This document shows, piece by piece, positions 7,874 through 16,943 of a stretch of 64,000 bases of DNA. The notes below the pieces were generated by a model. The model did no database searches. It was not told where the DNA came from and saw only the letters and a program-made list of their open reading frames with translations. The position numbers and the translations under genes are program-made. Origin of the DNA: Pedobacter schmidteae (GTDB taxonomy: Bacteria; Bacteroidota; Bacteroidia; Sphingobacteriales; Sphingobacteriaceae); contig NZ_LS999839.1 in the NCBI RefSeq assembly GCF_900564155.1, positions 2,105,097-2,169,096 on the forward strand. Direction: 5' to 3'. Each line of letters begins with the position of its first letter. The stretch's first letter is position 1.

Positions 7874-10800
7874 TTAGAATGTGGCACTCATGCTTAAAGA
7901 AAATCTTTTTGAAAAGGGGTAGGTTGTTCCCCGCTCACGTTTTACAGTAGAGATGTAGAACAAATCAGCGCCATTACCCGAAAATAAAAGGCTTTCTATT
8001 CCAAGGGTCTTATGCAATGCTTTAGATTTCACATCATACTGAACATTGATATTTCTGCACGTAAAGGTTCTTTCATCCTGTACAAACCTGGAGGTCATAT
8101 AAGTTGGCGAGGTGACCAGCAAACCTTTAAAAGCCGCATTGTCGCCGGGATTTTGCCAGCGGTTATTGTAAACTCTAGCATCTACGTTATACCTGTAATC
8201 TGCATTTTCGACCTTTTCGATCAAAGTAGAATTGTACAATTGTCCGCCATAACGATAGCCAAAAGTTATATTAGCCGAAAAAGCCTTATATCTGAGCATT
8301 GTGCTTAAATTTCCAAGGTATTTAGGCTCACTGATCCCACTTGGCCTTAAGTCAACCGGATTCCAGATAAAAGTTGAATGCCCCTCTTTGTTCAGGTATA
8401 CTTCTTTTCCGGTTCCGGGATCAATGCCTAAGGACGGGACTACCCAAATAGTATTTGTTGAATAGCCTTCCTTGTACAACAGGTTTGGATTAGCACCACC
8501 ATTCTTTTCAATTGCACTCACTGCATCTTTCATTGCCTGGGAAATACTGGTAATTTTATTGTTATTGTTTACTACAGATCCGCTGATCGTCCAGGTTAGA
8601 CCTTGTTCTTTTCTGATCAGATAAGTTGTGGCTTTGATTTCAAATCCACGATTTTGCAGACTCCCAATATTTCCAATGTAGCTGGAAAATCCATTTGATA
8701 TAGGCAGGGTGATAGCCGAAACAAGATCAACGGTCTTATCTGAATAATAATCTGCGACCAGGGAAATACGATTGTCAAACAACTGGGTTTCAATTCCGAT
8801 ATTGAAACTTCTTTTCTGCTGCCATTTTAAAGCATTATTTCCCAGCCCCAGCAGATAGGCTCCCATCTCGTTATAATAACGGTCTTTTGAATAATACCTG
8901 TAGGTAGAAAGAGCCTGATAGGCATTAAAATTTTGTGAGCCTGTTATCCCTGTTGAAGCGCGAAGTTTTAATTTATTGATGAATTCCAGATTTTTAAGAA
9001 AATCTTCCTGTTCCATATTCCAACCTAAACCTGCTGACCAGAAAGGGGCAAATCGGTTTTGTACACCGAATTGCGATGAGCCGTCCATGCGCAGAGACAG
9101 ATCGGCAAAATAACGGTTGTCGTAAGTATAATTTAAGTTACTGGTTATCCCGATAGCTCTGGAGAGGCTTTCTGTTCCTGAAGGTTTACTGTTAGGTGCA
9201 TACTGAAGTGCCATAGAAAGGAAGTCCAGTTTTGCATTGGTAAAACCTTCCGCTAAAAAGCTATAAGTTGTAGCCTTATCCTGTCGAACATTATAGTCCA
9301 ATCCTGCAAAAAGGGAATGCTTTTCATTAATGATTTTTGAATAACTCAGATTGATACTGCCGTCATAATTTAGCAAATTCCCCGTTCCATAAGCATAATT
9401 TCCTTTTCGAAAAACATCGGCAACCGCATAATTAGCAAAATCCGTATGAGCAGCAGGTTTGAAATTATCCGTTTGCCTGCTCTCCTTAGAAACACCTAAA
9501 CGGGCCCTAAGCTGTAAATCAGAATAAATTCTCCATCCGAATGAAAAATTGTTGGTTATTGTTGTATTCGAAGCTAGATCGAAGGTGTTCAGGGTAGCAT
9601 TGTATAGTGGATTGGTCGGTAGTGAAGACCATCGCGAAGAAAAGCTTTCATCACCAGGATCTCCAAGCACTTTAATTAAATTTCCATTGTCATCATAGGC
9701 TCTCCAATAAGGATTTTGCTTCACATAGTCACTAAAGCTGCCATAAGGAGAATTTGAATTGTTGCCCGTTCCAACAATGAGGTTATTTGTAAATCTGATA
9801 TTCTTAAAAATGTAAGTTAGGTTAACTGTACCATTAAAAGTTTTGTGGAAAGACTTTTTCATAACTCCCTGTTCATCATTGTACTGAGCTGATGCCGAAT
9901 ACCTGAACGATTCGTCCCCACCTTCTATCCGCAAGTTATGTCGTTGGCCTATAGCCGTATGCAGGGGTTTTGAAAGCCAGTAGGTATTTACTCCGCTATT
10001 GATCTCATTAAGCAAATAATTATAATAGGCTTTTAATGGAATGTCAAATTGCGGACGTGGATTGTCATACAAGTCAACTTTTTTTTCAAGCTCCAGTTTT
10101 TCTCTCGCATTCAATAGATTATAGCCGGTCAGGTCAGGCATTTCGATGTTCACATCACTTCGGTAAGTGATGCGCAGTTTTCCAATTTGCGGGGCCTTTG
10201 TTGTTATGACGACCACGCCATTTGCCCCTCTTGAACCATAGATTGCCGTAGCAGAGGCATCTTTGAGAATGGTAATTGACTCCACCTCATTCTCATTCAT
10301 ATCCATTAAGCGCTGCAACGTTGACTCAAACCCGTCTAATATGATCAGTGGAGTGTTTAATCCAACTCGTGTACCATCCTGTAATTGATTTACATTGGGC
10401 AAACTGGAATTACCCCTGATCTGAATTTCGGGAATACGGTTCGGATCACCACCAAACAAATTACTTTCTATAATGTTAAATGAAGGGTCTATATTACGTA
10501 AAGAGGTTACCAGGTTTCTGTTCCCAAATGCTTTCAGTTCTTTAGCAGTTACGGTAGTCGAAGCACCAGTAAAACTTTTATCTACCTTTCTAAAAATACC
10601 GGTATTGATCACCACTTCATCCATATCATTTTGTGCTTCTTCCAGCACAATAATTAAATCCCGGTTGTCTTTCAGCTTTATTTCCTTTGTTTTATAACCT
10701 ACATAGGAAATACTCAATTTAGCCATATTATCTACATTCGACAGCATAAATTCTCCGTTGGCATTAGTTGCTATGCGGATATTCGTACCGATAACTTTTA

Positions 10801-11251
10801 TAACTGCACCCGGCAATGGATTGCCTTTATCGTCGGTTATCTTACCTTTCACATCTATAGCTTTCAAAAAATCACTCAGGTTATCCAGTAAAGATTTTTG
10901 TTTTATGGCAACAGATTTTTCAAGGATCTCAAAACTTAGATTTTGCCCGGACAGGCATTGTGTCAGGGCCTCCCGCAAACTGGCTCCTTTTAGATCTAAA
11001 TTTACATGGGCTGCTTTTTTCAACAGATCCGCATCAAAAATAAAATCGTAACCTGTCTGGTTTCTTATTTTTCCGAAAGCATCTTCCAATGAGAGGTTTC
11101 TTTCTTTTAAGGTAACAAGCTGGGCAAATGTCGAAGCACTTACCTGCATTATGCAGGCAGTCATTATAATTATGATCACTTTCACAATTAGTAAGAATTT
11201 AGGTGGCAGCCATTTAATGGGCAGACCTAGGTTAAAAGTATTTAATTTCAT
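7874..11251 (-). CDS. SusC/RagA-family TonB-dependent transporter with STN domain (locus 1)
   Basis: About 1125 residues from the Met at 11251; the frame is open to 11290 but the internal start fits the signal sequence better. Domains in order are a signal/anchor (about 20-42), secretin/TonB N-terminal (STN) domain (about 48-118, with LSLEDAFGKIRNQTGYDFIF), carboxypeptidase-regulatory-like domain (about 133-204), TonB plug with the SusC signature LKDASATAIYGSRGANGVVV, then a 22-strand barrel. The STN domain is the one that contacts a FecR anti-sigma factor, so this protein probably transports and also signals to the FecR encoded upstream. Substrate unknown. Confidence 0.92.
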   Translation of the reverse strand: MKLNTFNLGLPIKWLPPKFLLIVKVIIIIMTACIMQVSASTFAQLVTLKERNLSLEDAFGKIRNQTGYDFIFDADLLKKAAHVNLDLKGASLREALTQCLSGQNLSFEILEKSVAIKQKSLLDNLSDFLKAIDVKGKITDDKGNPLPGAVIKVIGTNIRIATNANGEFMLSNVDNMAKLSISYVGYKTKEIKLKDNRDLIIVLEEAQNDMDEVVINTGIFRKVDKSFTGASTTVTAKELKAFGNRNLVTSLRNIDPSFNIIESNLFGGDPNRIPEIQIRGNSSLPNVNQLQDGTRVGLNTPLIILDGFESTLQRLMDMNENEVESITILKDASATAIYGSRGANGVVVITTKAPQIGKLRITYRSDVNIEMPDLTGYNLLNAREKLELEKKVDLYDNPRPQFDIPLKAYYNYLLNEINSGVNTYWLSKPLHTAIGQRHNLRIEGGDESFRYSASAQYNDEQGVMKKSFHKTFNGTVNLTYIFKNIRFTNNLIVGTGNNSNSPYGSFSDYVKQNPYWRAYDDNGNLIKVLGDPGDESFSSRWSSLPTNPLYNATLNTFDLASNTTITNNFSFGWRIYSDLQLRARLGVSKESRQTDNFKPAAHTDFANYAVADVFRKGNYAYGTGNLLNYDGSINLSYSKIINEKHSLFAGLDYNVRQDKATTYSFLAEGFTNAKLDFLSMALQYAPNSKPSGTESLSRAIGITSNLNYTYDNRYFADLSLRMDGSSQFGVQNRFAPFWSAGLGWNMEQEDFLKNLEFINKLKLRASTGITGSQNFNAYQALSTYRYYSKDRYYNEMGAYLLGLGNNALKWQQKRSFNIGIETQLFDNRISLVADYYSDKTVDLVSAITLPISNGFSSYIGNIGSLQNRGFEIKATTYLIRKEQGLTWTISGSVVNNNNKITSISQAMKDAVSAIEKNGGANPNLLYKEGYSTNTIWVVPSLGIDPGTGKEVYLNKEGHSTFIWNPVDLRPSGISEPKYLGNLSTMLRYKAFSANITFGYRYGGQLYNSTLIEKVENADYRYNVDARVYNNRWQNPGDNAAFKGLLVTSPTYMTSRFVQDERTFTCRNINVQYDVKSKALHKTLGIESLLFSGNGADLFYISTVKRERGTTYPFSKRFSLSMSATF

Positions 11252-11337
11252 ACTTTTGATTTGGTTTGAGTGGTTTACGAATAGTTGCACAATTATTTAT
11301 CCCGATCTTAAATGATGGGAAAGGTTACTCAAACTAT

Positions 11338-11368
11338 AACCGGATTGTGGTTCCAACACTTTCCGGTT
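11338..11368 (-). promoter_or_regulatory. Leader hairpin between fecR and susC (locus 1)
   Basis: AACCGGA at 11338-11344 pairs with TCCGGTT at 11362-11368, with partial pairing inside. It lies about 87 bp upstream of the susC start, in the 210-bp gap after fecR. Equivalent hairpins sit in the same gap of loci 2 and 3. On the coding strand it is preceded by A residues, not followed by T residues, so it is not a standard terminator; mRNA processing, stability or attenuation are possible. Confidence 0.45.
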
Positions 11369-11460
11369 TTTTATTTAAATAACCTGTTGGTTGTTTTTAG
11401 TTTGTTTTTTGTAATTGGTTTTTCATCATTATTTAATTTAGTAGTTTATTGATATCGGGT

Positions 11461-12660
11461 TTATTTGCCGACTATTATACTTTTACCTTTAATATCGAAA
11501 TGTACTTTTCCTGTAGCTTCGATTAGTCTCAATACTGCTGAGAGGTCTTTACTCCGGGAAATAAAACCACCTAGCTTCACGTTCTGGGGATAATCAATTT
11601 TATAAATTATCTCCACATTGTACCAGCGAGCGACTTTACGCATTACGGATTCCAGACCTTCGTCTCTAAAAACAAAATCACCATTTTTCCAGTCGATAGC
11701 CAGACCTGTGTTTACGAATGCAACTTCAATTTTGTGATTGCTAAGTATAGCTTGCTGTCCCGGAACCAACTTAACTGCTGCATTTTTCAAGGCAAGTGGT
11801 TTTTCTTTTTTTAATAAAGAAACTTGTACAGAACCTTCCAGCAAGGTTGTCTTTGTAATGTTTTCCTCCCCGTAAGCGCTAATATTGAAATGCGTACCCA
11901 GTACCTCCAATTCCTGATCGTCTGTAAGCACAATAAAAGGATGCTTTTTGTCTTTTGCCACCTCAAAATATGCTTCTCCATTTAATAACATTACTTTCCG
12001 TTGCGAACCAACAAATTTTGAGGGAAATGAAATTTTTGAATCAGCATTTAACCAAACATTAGTTCCATCAGACAATGTCAGCTGATAGGTACCACCTCTT
12101 GGAGTGGTTGCAGTTAACGTCTGGTAATTTGGAGAAATGTTAGATGCTTCGATCTCCCTCTCATGAGCTTCTCTCGTAGTTCCTGCCAGTAATGATGAAA
12201 GAAGTTCTGTTCCATCATTATAGGTTAAATTTGAAGCACCTATAATTAATCCAACTTTGTCATCACTTAAGACTATTGTTTTCCCATTTGGTAAGGTAAG
12301 TGTCGCGGTGTTCTTTCCTGGAGCAATATCCATTGTATACTGTGCTTGCCCAACACGATGACCGTCGCCATAATGACGAGATGTATACCACCAAAGACCT
12401 AACGTTATTGCTACTACAGCAGCAGCTACACCAATATATCGCCATAAGCCAACCTGCTTAGTCTCTTCATATTTCAACGGCAACTGGCTACGTATAATTG
12501 AAAAATCACTTTTTAGATCTTCATCAGACAGGTCCAGATCTTTTACAGTACCAAGGATAATCCATTTTTCAATTAATACCACCTCTTCTGGCAAGGCTGT
12601 ACCTTCCTGATATTTTTCAATTAGCTCTCTTGCATTTTTAGCTTCCATACTGTAGCACAT
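11461..12660 (-). CDS. FecR-family anti-sigma factor (locus 1)
   Basis: A 399-residue inner-membrane regulator. The cytoplasmic N-terminal part (about 1-70) binds the sigma factor. One transmembrane helix follows (about 71-92, WRYIGVAAAVVAITLGLWWY). The periplasmic part has the FecR core (about 185-285, with TPRGGTYQLTLSDGTNVWLN and LNGEAYFEVAKDKKHPF) and a C-terminal DUF4974 domain (about 325-398, starting near FRDEGLESVMRKVARWYNVE). It receives the signal from the SusC STN domain and releases the ECF sigma factor. An alternative start four codons in (12648) is equally plausible. It lies between its sigma factor gene and susC, the classical order. Confidence 0.9.
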   Translation of the reverse strand: MCYSMEAKNARELIEKYQEGTALPEEVVLIEKWIILGTVKDLDLSDEDLKSDFSIIRSQLPLKYEETKQVGLWRYIGVAAAVVAITLGLWWYTSRHYGDGHRVGQAQYTMDIAPGKNTATLTLPNGKTIVLSDDKVGLIIGASNLTYNDGTELLSSLLAGTTREAHEREIEASNISPNYQTLTATTPRGGTYQLTLSDGTNVWLNADSKISFPSKFVGSQRKVMLLNGEAYFEVAKDKKHPFIVLTDDQELEVLGTHFNISAYGEENITKTTLLEGSVQVSLLKKEKPLALKNAAVKLVPGQQAILSNHKIEVAFVNTGLAIDWKNGDFVFRDEGLESVMRKVARWYNVEIIYKIDYPQNVKLGGFISRSKDLSAVLRLIEATGKVHFDIKGKSIIVGK

Positions 12661-12802
12661 TTGGGCGATTCAGCTACATGACAACTAAGTATTAGCTTAG
12701 GGTTAAAAAAAAATGAAAAAAAATAACATCTAGACTATCTGGGAATCAACAACAGCAAACAAGTCGTTTAGCAGACCTTTCCATAAAATCGAGATACTTA
12801 AT

Positions 12803-13372
12803 TTAAATAAAAACGAGCACCATGAATTGGCCTAATTTTGCTTTAAACAACTTCAAAGCATGATGCATATGACTTTTTACTGTTTCTTCAGATAGGTTTA
12901 GTTCGGCAGCAATTTCTTTACGACTATAATTCGTCTTTCTGCTTAGTTCAAATACCCGGCGCATCTTAGTTGGAAGCGCGGCAATTTCTTTTTCAATGAG
13001 TGCTGCTAGTTCATTATGCCGTAATAGATAATCTGCACTTTCGTCACTTTTTTCAAGATAATCTTGAAAAGTATCAATGTATCTTGAATATACTTTTTTA
13101 TGCTTAATCCGATTCAATATTTTATTCTTGACAGCCGTGTACATAAAGGGCAGCAAGCCAGTTGTAAAAACCAAACTTTTACGCTGCTCCCATAAGTAAA
13201 GAAATACCTCATGAACGATGTCTCTGGCTTCTTCTCTTATCCCTATTCTTTTATAGGTGAAAATATATACTAAGTACTCATACCGATTATAGATCTCAGT
13301 ATAGGCATATTGATCTCCTTGTTGTAATAAGTTAGTTAATTCCTCATCCGTAAGCGCGCTGTAAGCAGCCAT
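12803..13372 (-). CDS. ECF RNA polymerase sigma factor (locus 1)
   Basis: A 189-residue sigma-70 family ECF factor of the FecI-like Bacteroidota group. Region 2 lies at about residues 20-90 (YNRYEYLVYIFTYKRIG, then ARDIVHEVFLYLWEQR) and region 4 at about 125-178 (LPTKMRRVFELSRKTNYSRK, EIAAELNLSEETVKSHMHHA). The gene is upstream of fecR in the same direction with a 142-bp gap, and should direct RNA polymerase to the fecR-susC promoter once the FecR/SusC pair senses substrate. Confidence 0.9.
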   Translation of the reverse strand: MAAYSALTDEELTNLLQQGDQYAYTEIYNRYEYLVYIFTYKRIGIREEARDIVHEVFLYLWEQRKSLVFTTGLLPFMYTAVKNKILNRIKHKKVYSRYIDTFQDYLEKSDESADYLLRHNELAALIEKEIAALPTKMRRVFELSRKTNYSRKEIAAELNLSEETVKSHMHHALKLFKAKLGQFMVLVFI

Positions 13373-13498
13373 TTTTGATCCCTTTACCTAGTATTAGTAG
13401 TTGTTTTCGTCAATAATAACCATTTATCATTAAATTCTGTTAGGTTGTGAAAAATTAGTAGCTGAATTAACTCAGAATTTCATTGGCTGAAATAAAAA

Positions 13499-13524
13499 CA
13501 GCCGCACTATTTAAGTAACGGCTG
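13499..13524 (-). terminator. Terminator of SusCD locus 2
   Basis: A 6-bp stem (CAGCCG/CGGCTG) closes a 14-nt loop and is followed on the minus strand by GTTTTTATTT. It lies 25 bp after the last gene of locus 2 stops at 13549, and separates locus 2 from the locus 1 sigma gene downstream. Confidence 0.6.
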
Positions 13525-13548
13525 CTTTATCGTTAAAAACATCTTTTT

Positions 13549-14085
13549 TTATTCCATTGTAGTTGCCGGGACTGAGTTTTCCGCTATATTTTTGAGGCCG
13601 GCAATATAATTTTCAAATTCAGTAGTCAGCTTGGCTATTAAAGCTTTTTTTGCCTCGCTATCTCCCTTCACTACTGCTTTCAATGCGATGTTGCATTTAT
13701 CACCTTTAGCTTTTGAAAATATGCTAATCTCTGCCGATGTAACACCTTTTGGTAAAGATGCTGGAGCAAAATGGATCACCATAAAATTATTTTCCTTGTC
13801 GTGCTGAACAATTTTCTCCAAACGAATATCGCCGTTTGCAAAAATAATCTTTCTGGATGCCGTACTGTTTTCATCTGTTTCAGCAATCGTTCTAACATAA
13901 CCGTTTGAAGCTTTACCGATCAGTTCCGGTTCGCCCAGGATTGCCCAGATTGTTTCCTGGTCCATATCTATTTCTGCCTCTTTAGTGATGTCCCATTTGA
14001 TGTTTTGTGCAGCAGCCATTTGTGCATTTGCTTTTAAGGTTGATAAACCTGTAAGGATTAATAGTGATACAATGATCTTTTTCAT
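13549..14085 (-). CDS. Secreted SRPBCC-like protein
   Basis: A 178-residue exported protein with a signal peptide (MKKIIVSLLILTGLSTLKA, cleavage near the NAQ). The mature sequence has the layout of an SRPBCC/polyketide-cyclase-like helix-grip fold: an initial strand IKWDITKEAEIDMDQETIW, a loop-strand region with ASRKIIFANGDIRLEKIV, and a long C-terminal helix (ALIAKLTTEFENYIAGLKNI). Such folds bind hydrophobic ligands, but no ligand can be named. It is the last gene of locus 2, about 50 bp after the thioredoxin-family gene, followed by a terminator. Confidence 0.6.
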   Translation of the reverse strand: MKKIIVSLLILTGLSTLKANAQMAAAQNIKWDITKEAEIDMDQETIWAILGEPELIGKASNGYVRTIAETDENSTASRKIIFANGDIRLEKIVQHDKENNFMVIHFAPASLPKGVTSAEISIFSKAKGDKCNIALKAVVKGDSEAKKALIAKLTTEFENYIAGLKNIAENSVPATTME

Positions 14086-14136
14086 TTTATTTATTATTTA
14101 TTAAGTGTAATTATTTGTTTTGCTTTAATTTTATTT

Positions 14137-15336
14137 TTAATCTTTCAGTAAGGGTGGTTGCGCCTTTTGATCTCCCGCAGCTTTATTTCTCAGTTCCTCT
14201 GATTTATGCTGCATGGCTTCTGCTTCAGCTGTTTTGCCTTGTTTTTTAAAAACCCTTTTTCGCAGATCGGCCAGCTGGATACTGGTGAAAAGGTTGGGGT
14301 AGTCTTTCTCAATTTTGCTGGCCCAATTTAGGGCAAGCGTATATTGAGAGGCAGGGGCTAATGTCACCACATCATTTGCTGCATCGATTACAAAATCCTT
14401 CATTCTGGGGAATTCTTTGTCGGCCGCAGCTTCGTCAACCACAGCGGCAAACTGATCCCATTGGTTTGCAGCGGCATATGCTGTCAGGCTTAACTTTGAA
14501 AGAATAGATTTAGAAAAAGGGCCTGGTGTGGTCAGCAGACTTCTGATGGCCGTCATATTTTCTTTTGCTTCCTCCAAATCACTTTTCGATTCGTATGCTC
14601 TTTTGATGGCATAGACTGAACTGCCAAATGTATCCTCAAAGTATCTGTTTACCCGGTTTGGACCATATTGCTTTTCCAGATCCGCTTTATTGGCATACAG
14701 ATAAGCAAAAGCCTTTGATGAAGGATTGTTAAGGTATTTTTGGGCCAATGTCCAGTTCTTTTTTCCCATTAGCGAGGCTTCGGGCAAACCGTCAAAGTAT
14801 ATTTTGGCTACTCTGCCCAACTTAGTTGCTTCATAAGCTTTTTCAAGCGCGTCCATATAAGCAAGTGTTGTGGTTTCAGAGTGATCACCATCATTGAATT
14901 TTTTACCCAGACCAAAAACGGTACTTTCAGGTTTTAAGGCTTTACTTGCTTCCTTTATAAATTCGGGAGCTGACATACTGCCAACAATTTTCTGCACCAC
15001 TTCGCCATCGCCATTGATGAACAGATAGGTAGGATAGGCATTTACCTCATATTTCTCCCTTAATGTGGGGCCTTCACCTTTTTCCATGTCGTATTTAACG
15101 TTGTGAAAGGTGCCGTTAAACATATCGGCCACCTCGTCTTTTGTAAATACATCTTTTGCCATCATTTTACATGGGCCACACCAGCTGGTGTATGCATCAA
15201 AAAAGATGATCTTGTTTTCTTTTTTTGCTGTTGCCAACTGCGTTTTCCAGTCTCCCTCCTTAAAGACGATCTCGCGATTTTGAGCACTGGCGTACATGCT
15301 CGTCAGGCAAGCAATTCCAATAAATAGTTTTTTCAT
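14137..15336 (-). CDS. Exported thioredoxin-family protein (locus 2)
   Basis: A 399-residue periplasmic protein: signal peptide (MKKLFIGIACLTSMYASAQ), then a thioredoxin fold (about 25-135) with active-site WCGPCK near residues 52-57 and the cis-proline segment NAYPTYLFIN. A long helical C-terminal part (about 140-395) looks TPR-like. The charged C-terminus includes KKQGKTAEAEAMQHKSEELR. It probably reduces or shuffles disulphides, or acts as a DsbD-linked reductase, in the periplasm. It lies 79 bp after susD behind a strong hairpin, which may lower its expression relative to susCD. Confidence 0.82.
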   Translation of the reverse strand: MKKLFIGIACLTSMYASAQNREIVFKEGDWKTQLATAKKENKIIFFDAYTSWCGPCKMMAKDVFTKDEVADMFNGTFHNVKYDMEKGEGPTLREKYEVNAYPTYLFINGDGEVVQKIVGSMSAPEFIKEASKALKPESTVFGLGKKFNDGDHSETTTLAYMDALEKAYEATKLGRVAKIYFDGLPEASLMGKKNWTLAQKYLNNPSSKAFAYLYANKADLEKQYGPNRVNRYFEDTFGSSVYAIKRAYESKSDLEEAKENMTAIRSLLTTPGPFSKSILSKLSLTAYAAANQWDQFAAVVDEAAADKEFPRMKDFVIDAANDVVTLAPASQYTLALNWASKIEKDYPNLFTSIQLADLRKRVFKKQGKTAEAEAMQHKSEELRNKAAGDQKAQPPLLKD

Positions 15337-15376
15337 GTTAATTTTGTTGTTGTGTTAATTCTGAGCGGAATTTAGC

Positions 15377-15406
15377 TTAAGCCCGTTCCGGCCGGCACGG
15401 GCTTAA
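15377..15406 (-). promoter_or_regulatory. Intercistronic hairpin between susD and thioredoxin gene
   Basis: A perfect 9-bp stem (TTAAGCCCG at 15377-15385 and its complement at 15398-15406) with a GC-rich loop containing CCGGCCGG. It begins 9 bp after the susD stop. No T run follows on the coding strand, so it looks like a 3'-end stabiliser or partial attenuator rather than a full terminator. Confidence 0.5.
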
Positions 15407-15414
15407 TATTCTTA

Positions 15415-16932
15415 TTACAATGGGTTTTGTTTCAAATCTGGGTTCAATTCAATTTCTTTTGGTGGCAAAGGATAAATTACGCGCTTGTCATTTGCCGGAA
15501 CAGTAAAACCGGCAGTAGCAATGTAATCAGAATAGTTTCTGGTCACAGGCAATCCGTTTCTAAAATTGTCAAATGATGAATGTCCTTCAAAGGCCAGTTC
15601 CAGTCTGCGCTCATTTAAAGCAGCCTGAAAAACGGTCATGTTGGCAGCGGCCAGCGTTGCAGTTGTCCAGGCCGGCGCAAGCGATCTTGTTCTTACCAGG
15701 TTAAGTGCAATTAAAGCTTCGGTATTGTTGTCTAGTTTCGCCAAAGCCTCGGCTTTATTCAGGTACATTTCTGCAATACGCAGGTAAGGCGTACCACTTC
15801 TGCTTTGTGAACTAAAGTCGAAGCCACCCGGAGCAGAAATCTGCTGATAATTAAACTTATTGATCGAATTTCTGGTTTTATCTGCGTCGGTTATCCTGTC
15901 ATCAGTTTCAACCGTAATAAAATTCTTCCTTAGATCGCCGTCATTCTGATTCAGAATGGCCATGTAATCAGGTGATGCTGCATATTCGCCCTGGTATAGA
16001 TATCCAAATAAATCCCTGGGGGTTAAAAACTCATTGATTTTGTTGCCATTGGTATCATCATGTCTGAAACTAAAGATGGCTTCTTTATTGTTTTTACTGT
16101 CTACCGCAAAGGAGTTGCTATATGGAGCACCCTGCAACAAAGTATAAACATTTGAAGCGATTACTTTATCAGCATATTCTACTGATTTGGCATTGTACTC
16201 AAGCTGTGGTGCTGATGGTGTACCACCCATGTATAAGTATACGCGGGACAATAAGGCCCATGCAGTTTCTTTGCGGACATAATTGTTCGTCTTGGCCTGG
16301 GTCATTAAAGCTGCGGCTTTTTCCAGGTCGGAAACGATCTGGGCATATACTTCCTTAACAGTATTGCGCTTTGGCTTATTATCATTATCTCCAGTTGAGC
16401 TTAAGGATAGTGGTACTGCCAGCCCTGCTGCGTTGTCCTGATAATACGGTCGGCCGTATGCCCTAACCATATTAAAGTAAGCCATAGCCCTGAGGAAATA
16501 GTTTTCTCCTTTCAGTTGATCATATGCAGGTCCTTGTCCATCAACCACAGCGTTTATTACTTTGTTTACACCAAACACAATGCGGTAAGACATTCTCCAG
16601 AAAGAAGCAGTGATACCCAGAGTTGGGGAGTTTGTAAAGGTATAACTGTCGTCCCTGGTTTGCGGATAAGCCTGGGTAGCCGCCCAAATGTTATTCCCTT
16701 TTAGCTCGCTGATGTTAAACCAGGATACATCATATTGTGTATCACCTGCTGCGGCTGTAACCAGCAGTGCGTAATTACCGTTGGTAGCTGTGGTCAATCC
16801 GTCTATTGTATTTAATAGTTCCTGGTCAGATTTATCATTAAAAGGTTTGATGTTTTCATCAATTGCTTTTTTGCAGCCTGACAAAACAATTGCTGCAAAA
16901 CATATGTATACTAATAGTGTGTACTTTTTCAT
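15415..16932 (-). CDS. SusD/RagB-family outer-membrane lipoprotein (locus 2)
   Basis: About 505 residues from the start at 16932; an ATG at 16944 overlaps the susC stop as TAATG and adds four residues. Either start gives a lipoprotein signal with lipobox VLSGC. Family features include LLNTIDGLTTATNGNYALLV near the N-terminus, the helix FLRAMAYFNMVRAYGRPYYQ, PYLRIAEMYLNKAEALAKLD, and the C-terminal LNERRLELAFEGHSSFDNFR block. It is the substrate-capturing partner of the SusC encoded immediately upstream, and overlap or near-overlap implies translational coupling. Confidence 0.9.
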   Translation of the reverse strand: MKKYTLLVYICFAAIVLSGCKKAIDENIKPFNDKSDQELLNTIDGLTTATNGNYALLVTAAAGDTQYDVSWFNISELKGNNIWAATQAYPQTRDDSYTFTNSPTLGITASFWRMSYRIVFGVNKVINAVVDGQGPAYDQLKGENYFLRAMAYFNMVRAYGRPYYQDNAAGLAVPLSLSSTGDNDNKPKRNTVKEVYAQIVSDLEKAAALMTQAKTNNYVRKETAWALLSRVYLYMGGTPSAPQLEYNAKSVEYADKVIASNVYTLLQGAPYSNSFAVDSKNNKEAIFSFRHDDTNGNKINEFLTPRDLFGYLYQGEYAASPDYMAILNQNDGDLRKNFITVETDDRITDADKTRNSINKFNYQQISAPGGFDFSSQSRSGTPYLRIAEMYLNKAEALAKLDNNTEALIALNLVRTRSLAPAWTTATLAAANMTVFQAALNERRLELAFEGHSSFDNFRNGLPVTRNYSDYIATAGFTVPANDKRVIYPLPPKEIELNPDLKQNPL

Positions 16933-16943
16933 GGTTTGCTTCA

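Noticed and set aside
11338..11368. Plus-strand rho-independent terminator
   Set aside because: It has a T run on the plus strand, but there is no plus-strand gene upstream; kept instead as an operon leader hairpin.
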